This document shows, one piece after another, positions 59,560 to 64,000 of a DNA stretch of 64,000 nucleotides. The DNA comes from Buxus sempervirens. Its lineage: Eukaryota > Streptophyta > Magnoliopsida > Buxales > Buxaceae. Under the pieces are notes generated by a model that did no database searches, was not told the DNA's origin, and worked only from the letters and a program-made list of their open reading frames with translations. The position numbers and the translations under genes are program-made. The DNA is taken from contig OX387185.1 of NCBI GenBank assembly GCA_947561395.2, positions 21,085,866-21,149,865 of the forward strand. Direction: 5' to 3'. How positions within the stretch are numbered: the first letter of the stretch is position 1; the number at the start of each line of letters is the position of its first letter.

Positions 59560-60880
59560 AATTTGCACTAGGGACGCCTTGTTCTTCAGCATTAGGAGAC
59601 GCTTTGCTCCTTAGGGACACCTTTTTTTTTCAGTCTTGGGAGGCGTCTTGCTCCTTAAGGACACATTCCTGTGTCATTTAGATGTGGGAGACGCTTTGCT
59701 CCTTAGGTATTTCAAATGTGGGAGTCGCCTTGCTCCTTAGGTATTTCAGATGTGGGAGTCGCCTTGCTCCTTAGGGACACATTTCCATGTCATTCAAATG
59801 TGGGAGATGCCTTACTCCTTAGGTATTTCAGATGTGGGAGTCACCTTGCTCCTTAGGGATTTCAAATGTGGGAGTCGCCTTGCTCCTTAGGGACACATTT
59901 CGGTGTCATTCAAATGTGGGAGATGCCTTGCTCCTGAGGTTTTCAATCATGGGAGACACCTTGCTCCATTAGGTTCGGAGTCGCCTTGCTCCAGGGACAC
60001 CTTGCCCTTTTAATCTTAAGAGATGCCTTGCTCTCGGTGGTTGGGAGACACCTTGCTCCATTAGTTTCAGAGTCACCTTGCTCCAGGGTCGCCTTTCCCT
60101 TTCTAGTCTTAAGAGACACCTTGCCCTTTTGGTTTTGGAGTCGCCTTGCTCCAGGGATGCCTTGCCCTTTTAATCTTGAGAGACTCCTTGCTCTCGGTGG
60201 TTGGGAGACACCTTGCTCCTTAATTTCGGTTTTTGGGAAGACATCTTGCTTCTATCTTCAATTCTTGGAGGCACCTTGCTCCGTTCTGTTTTCAATTTTT
60301 GGAGGCACCTTGCTCCATTCTGTTTTCAATTTTTGGAGACAACTTGCTCCATTAGGGTTGGGAGACGCCTTGCTCCCGTTGTCTTCAATTCTTGGAGGCA
60401 CCTTGCTCCATTCCATTTTCAGTTTTAGAAGACGCCTTGCTCCATTATGGTTGGGAGATGCCTTACTCCATTCTATCTTCAATTTTTGGAGGCTCCTCGC
60501 TCCACTCTATCTTCAATTTTTTTTTGGAGGCTCCTTGCTCCATTCTGTTTTCAATTTTTGGAGACACCATGCTCCACTAGGGTTGGGAGATGCCTTGCTC
60601 CATTCTATCTTCAATTTTTGGAGGCTCCTAGCTCCACTCTGTCTTCAATTTTTTTTGGAGGCTCCTTGCTCCATTTTGTTTTCAATTTTTGGAGACACCG
60701 TGCTCCACTAGGGTTGGGGGACGCCTTGCTCCATTCTGTCTTCAATTTTTTGAGGCTCCATGCTCCCTTCTGTTTTCAATTTTTGGAGGCTCCTTCCTCC
60801 ATTATGTTTTCAATTTCTTAGGAGATGCCTTGCTCCATTAGGGTTGGAAGACGCTTTGCTCCATTCTGTTTTGATTTATT
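59560..60880. repeat. Large array of GGAG-acgccttg-CTCC quasi-palindromes
   Basis: Several dozen copies of 'ggagacgccttgctcc' variants. Spacing is ~22-40 bp in the left half and ~35-50 bp in the right half, where the spacer is 'attctgttttcaattttt'. Each copy has GGAG and CTCC arms. It lies in the 3' non-coding part of element III, where the 22-kb element has no array. Confidence 0.9.
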
Positions 60881-63056
60881 TCTCTGTCTTGGTTGTTCCT
60901 GACGTTGCCTCTACCAATCTCCGACTCATTCGTCGGCGGCTTTGGTGTCACCATCTGGGGTAAGCTATGCCAGGACATATTTCTATGTCCTTCATCTGAT
61001 GGCTCTCTTCTGCATCCAATGTGGGAATACACTGTGACGATTCTTTTCTCCATCCAACGTATGAGATACGTTGTGATGGCTTTGTCTGTCTATTTCAGGT
61101 TTTGGTTGGTACCTACAAAAGTTCATGTAGAATTTATTCAATTGGAATTTATTTGTTCATTATCATAATTATATGCAAGTTCAAGCAATTTCTCTTTGAT
61201 TAAAATCTCTTGGGAATTCCTCAAGTGTTTGGAGTAATCCTTGGGTAGGACCAGTAATCCTTGGGTAGTCCCCCAACAATCTCATTTAGACTTATGAAGT
61301 GGCGCCTCCTGGCACTCCCTGCGAGGATCTCAACATTTTTGCCTTCAATGGCTTGCCCCGAGTTGAAATGAAGTGAATTGTTTTGGTTCAGGGGGTTTCT
61401 TTGGCACTGCCCCACCCTGGCTTTTCTTTGATTTTCTCTCTTTTGTATTTCTTTCCCTACCCTTGTCTGAGAGTTGTGGAATGATTTTTCTCTCATTGGT
61501 TCCCTCATTCGGGTTCGGTGCCTTGCCCCAGTCTGAGGGCCCTGTCAATTTCCACGGATCATGATCCAATGATCAGAGAGGACTTATTAGTAGGACGAAA
61601 TGTAGTCTTTGGTTCCAGTGTTTAGAAATGAAGGATAAACAGGCTCAAACCCTATATAGCTTCACTCTATGGGTAACCATTATGTCTAGCCAAAGTTATT
61701 CTTTGTCCTTTTTTGGTTCTGTCATTGCCAGTTTGTCCAAGATTCAGTGTCACATTCTCTGTAATCAGAAAGGACTTCATAATGGGACGAAACGTAGGCC
61801 GGGTTTAGGGGTCCAGAAGAAATGACATGAAGGCTCGAAATTGGTGAATAGGGCAAAAGCCATGTCCTGTACACTTTCCTTGTTCGGGCTTGCTTCATCT
61901 TTTGTTCCTCCAGCTTTGTGTCCACCTTTGATTTGTAGCTTCTTCTCCTTTTTTCCATCTTTATTCTTTTCTTTCTTTTCCTTTCTTGGGTTCTTTGCCC
62001 CAATCCTTGACTTTTGCTTTTGGGGTTTGCCCCAGCTTTTGTTTTTCTTTCTTTTTCTTCTTTTATTTTCTCAAATGGAATTGCCCCAGTTCTTTTTTCA
62101 CATTCTTGTTTTCTTGGTTTTATCCTGTTCCTCCTTTTTTAGGGTGCATTTCACTTTGCCCTATCTTCACCTTGGTCTTTCTCATGTCTCCAATCTCACG
62201 AAGCTCTGTGCCCCTAGTTTTGAAGACAGGACATGGTAGGGTCAATGAAGGAATTGTTAAGCCCAAAGTGTTTTGCTAGGGTTTCATCTTGTGTCAAATG
62301 ATTTTTGGAGAAAATCAAGGATGGCCTTTCATCCTTTTACAGAGAATGTAACACTTACTTGTCTTTGCACAATTAACAGGCTCAAGAACCATTTTCATCT
62401 TTATTCATTTTCTTTTCTTTCTTGCTTTTTGACTTTGCCCCAGTTTGGGGTGGCTAGACATAACGTGGGTTAAAAAGGAGACCATCAAGCTCAACACGTT
62501 TGACTAGCAGAAAATTTATTTATTTATTTTTTGAAGTATCTCAGCCAAAAATGGCCTCTCATCATTTCATTGGAATCATTGATCCTGGATCATGTCAGTG
62601 GCCTTTGACTGGTGTGGGCACCTTGCCCCTTCTTCCTCTTTTTTTCTTTATCATCTCATAGCTTGCCCCTGTGTTTGGCAAGGTAGGGTTCAAATGTGGT
62701 GCTTGCAGGGGATCCTTTGGCTATGTTGAGACCCGCACAGCTTGTGCCGTTTGGCACATTTCATCTATCAAATTTGATTATTCAGGTTTGTCCTAAGATC
62801 ACAGTCATGCCTTGGGGGTGGTCCAACACTCTGGTGATTTCCCAAAAAGATTTTATAAGCTTGAAAAAAGAAGTATGCTGTCAAGTTTAGAATTGAAACG
62901 AAAAGGAAAGGATAAACAAAAAAGAGCAGCAAACTATACAAGGAGTGGCCGACACGGATCAGCGTTCTTGGAATTCAGTTGCGGGAAGATGGCTTGTTCG
63001 GGTGTTCGAATCTACGCTAACATGTCAGAGATGTCTCGTCCTTCAATGGACCTTGG

Positions 63057-63728
63057 CTACTCGAGCAGTTCCTTCAAGAATCCTTGATCAATCACATCTT
63101 GAATGTCATGCCGTAGATCCCAACATCGGCTTGGGTGGTGCCCTGGAGCACCAGAATGGTACTCACATCGTTCCACGGCGTTGTAGCTTCTGGTATTAAC
63201 CAACCGGGGGTTCAGGGGCTTAAGCTGCACATACCACTCCTTCAACAGTGTTGGTAGCAACTCCGCCGGTGTATATGGTAGGGGGAAAAAACCCTCCTCA
63301 TTCTGGCCTCCATTTCTTCTTTTATTCTCCTTGGGGGACCCTCTGAATGATCCATCAATCTATCCAGCTTCCCTTTGCCATGGTAGACATTCAACTTCTT
63401 TATGAGTTGGGGAACACCTACTGCTACGGCTTTCCTTTTTTCTCTTTGCATCTGACCATCCACTAACGTGAGTGGAAGGCTCATTTCTTGGCTGCTTCGA
63501 GGTATCTTTCCCTTCATTCTTTTGATCTTTTCTTCAAGGATCGTCACTCGAGATCATAGTTCAAAATTTTCTTCTCCTAACGCTTCCCAACATTTGTTCC
63601 ACGTTTCTTCTCTAATCGTTATTGTCCATAGTAGACTGTGCAGAGAGGCTACTATGCTTGCTATTTGTTGGGCTGCATCATGATTCGTCTCTGAGGTATG
63701 GTCCATGTTGATTGTTAAATGGGGTTCC
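63057..63728 (-). pseudogene. Gag remnant of element III, capsid core deleted
   Basis: On the minus strand, MDHTSETNHDAAQQIAS opens at 63706 and a frame change near 63550 leads into a coiled-coil-like stretch (VTILEEKIKRMKGKI). After another change the Tat-type tail appears (CEYHSGAPGHHPSRCWDLRH, then DIQDVIDQG). The capsid domain that should lie between them is missing. The tail is the counterpart of 20440-20570. Stops follow at about 63055. Confidence 0.8.
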
Positions 63729-63752
63729 TGCCAGGGGAAACAAACATTAGAA
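63728..63752 (-). other. Putative 3' splice site before gag of element III
   Basis: The minus strand reads TTTCTAATGTTTG, a pyrimidine-rich run, then CCCTGGCAG|GAACC, with the gag ATG 22 bases further on (63706). It parallels the acceptor at 19014. Confidence 0.5.
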
Positions 63753-63889
63753 AGCAAAATGCATGATGAGACACATGGAGACAATGATGATTTCAAATAA
63801 TTTTTCCTTTTTTTTTTCTTTTCCTTTTTTTTTTCTTTTTTCTCTTTTTTTCTTTCTTTTTTTTTTGTTTTGTTGTTTTTTTGTTCAAT

Positions 63890-63946
63890 TCGGCGGAGGA
63901 TCGATTTTGAGTTCCCCGGCTTCAAGAAGGTCTTGGACTGCATGAC
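63890..63946 (-). pseudogene. Isolated gag-tail-like piece
   Basis: The minus strand reads AVQDLLEAGELKIDPPPN then a stop. It resembles the end of a Tat-type gag (the VQDLI motif) but lies upstream of the gag start at 63706. It is cut at 63947 by an LTR start. Confidence 0.5.
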
Positions 63947-64000
63947 TGTAAACACCCCAAATTGCACTACAAAATGAGAAAATAATTGAAAATTTTAATT
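63947..64000 (+). mobile_element. Start of a TGTAAACACCCC-type LTR, cut by the window end
   Basis: It is near-identical to 55193-55240 and continues out of the window. Confidence 0.6.

Larger units (their letters stand above)
55406..63946 (-). mobile_element. Internal region of a second family-O element ('element III')
   Basis: The reverse complement matches the 22-kb element's internal parts in the same order: gag tail (63057-63690), 3' non-coding passages (61200-62650) and the 'ttgaggcaccgagcagcgctgagagc' segment near 56040. It is interrupted by family-T LTR D (56073-59415). No pol domain is visible, so it too is non-autonomous. Its LTRs are not clear. Confidence 0.7.

Noticed and set aside
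59986-60711. 241-codon open frame on the plus strand
   Set aside because: It is made entirely of the GGAG...CTCC tandem units. Repetition with no stop in the unit explains its length, and it shows no domain.
63763-63900. T-rich/C-rich low-complexity stretch as a satellite
   Set aside because: Simple pyrimidine run without a defined repeat unit.

Overview
The window is wholly repeat-derived DNA from a large, transposon-rich plant genome, most likely an angiosperm. The evidence is chromovirus pol fragments with a chromodomain, Tat/Ogre-like and Athila-like gag remnants, plant-type primer-binding sites, and LTRs bounded by TG...CA with 5-bp target-site duplications (TSDs). I see no host protein gene, tRNA, rRNA or CRISPR. 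The species cannot be named from this sequence alone.

Layout. 1-8.6 kb: Tat/Ogre-like ('family O') LTRs in both orientations, including a solo LTR at 2952-5822 (TSD ACCAG), plus a chromovirus-like ('family T') LTR fragment. 8.6-12.0 kb: minus-strand pieces of a chromovirus pol (protease, RT, integrase end with chromodomain), broken by an LTR remnant that carries a second solo LTR. 13.0-35.4 kb: one nearly complete family-O element of 22.4 kb with TSD CCCTC. It has two ~3.4-kb LTRs, a PBS, a 58-60-bp tandem array, a decayed gag, no pol, and a polypurine tract. Inside it sits a solo family-O LTR (20819-28636, TSD CTCCC), which itself holds three further solo LTRs (TSDs GGGTG, GTCGC, GACTC). 35.4-52.0 kb: family-T LTRs and a patchwork of minus-strand family-O LTRs, one of them (eta) split into three pieces by later insertions, with an Athila fragment in the gap. 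52.0-64.0 kb: more LTRs and a minus-strand family-O internal region with a gag remnant and a large array of short quasi-palindromes.

Three points deserve most attention. (1) Each family-O LTR carries a short self-complementary 'word' clustered just upstream of the TATA box, and the same word recurs about 0.7-1.7 kb downstream in the transcribed leader. The word differs between LTRs (AACCGCAC, AACCGAAAT, CCCGTAT, GCGCTGAGCTCGCGC, TATCCGAC/TAGCCGAC). (2) Family-T LTRs carry a series of stem-loops with a constant 15-nt loop and changing stems, and the two arms have changed together between copies. (3) Nearly every family-O LTR has a splice-donor-like site about 240-345 bp after the TATA box, and the two gag remnants are each preceded by a good acceptor, which predicts a leader intron that removes the PBS and the second word cluster. 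These are readings by eye. Alignments, folding statistics and RNA data were not available.
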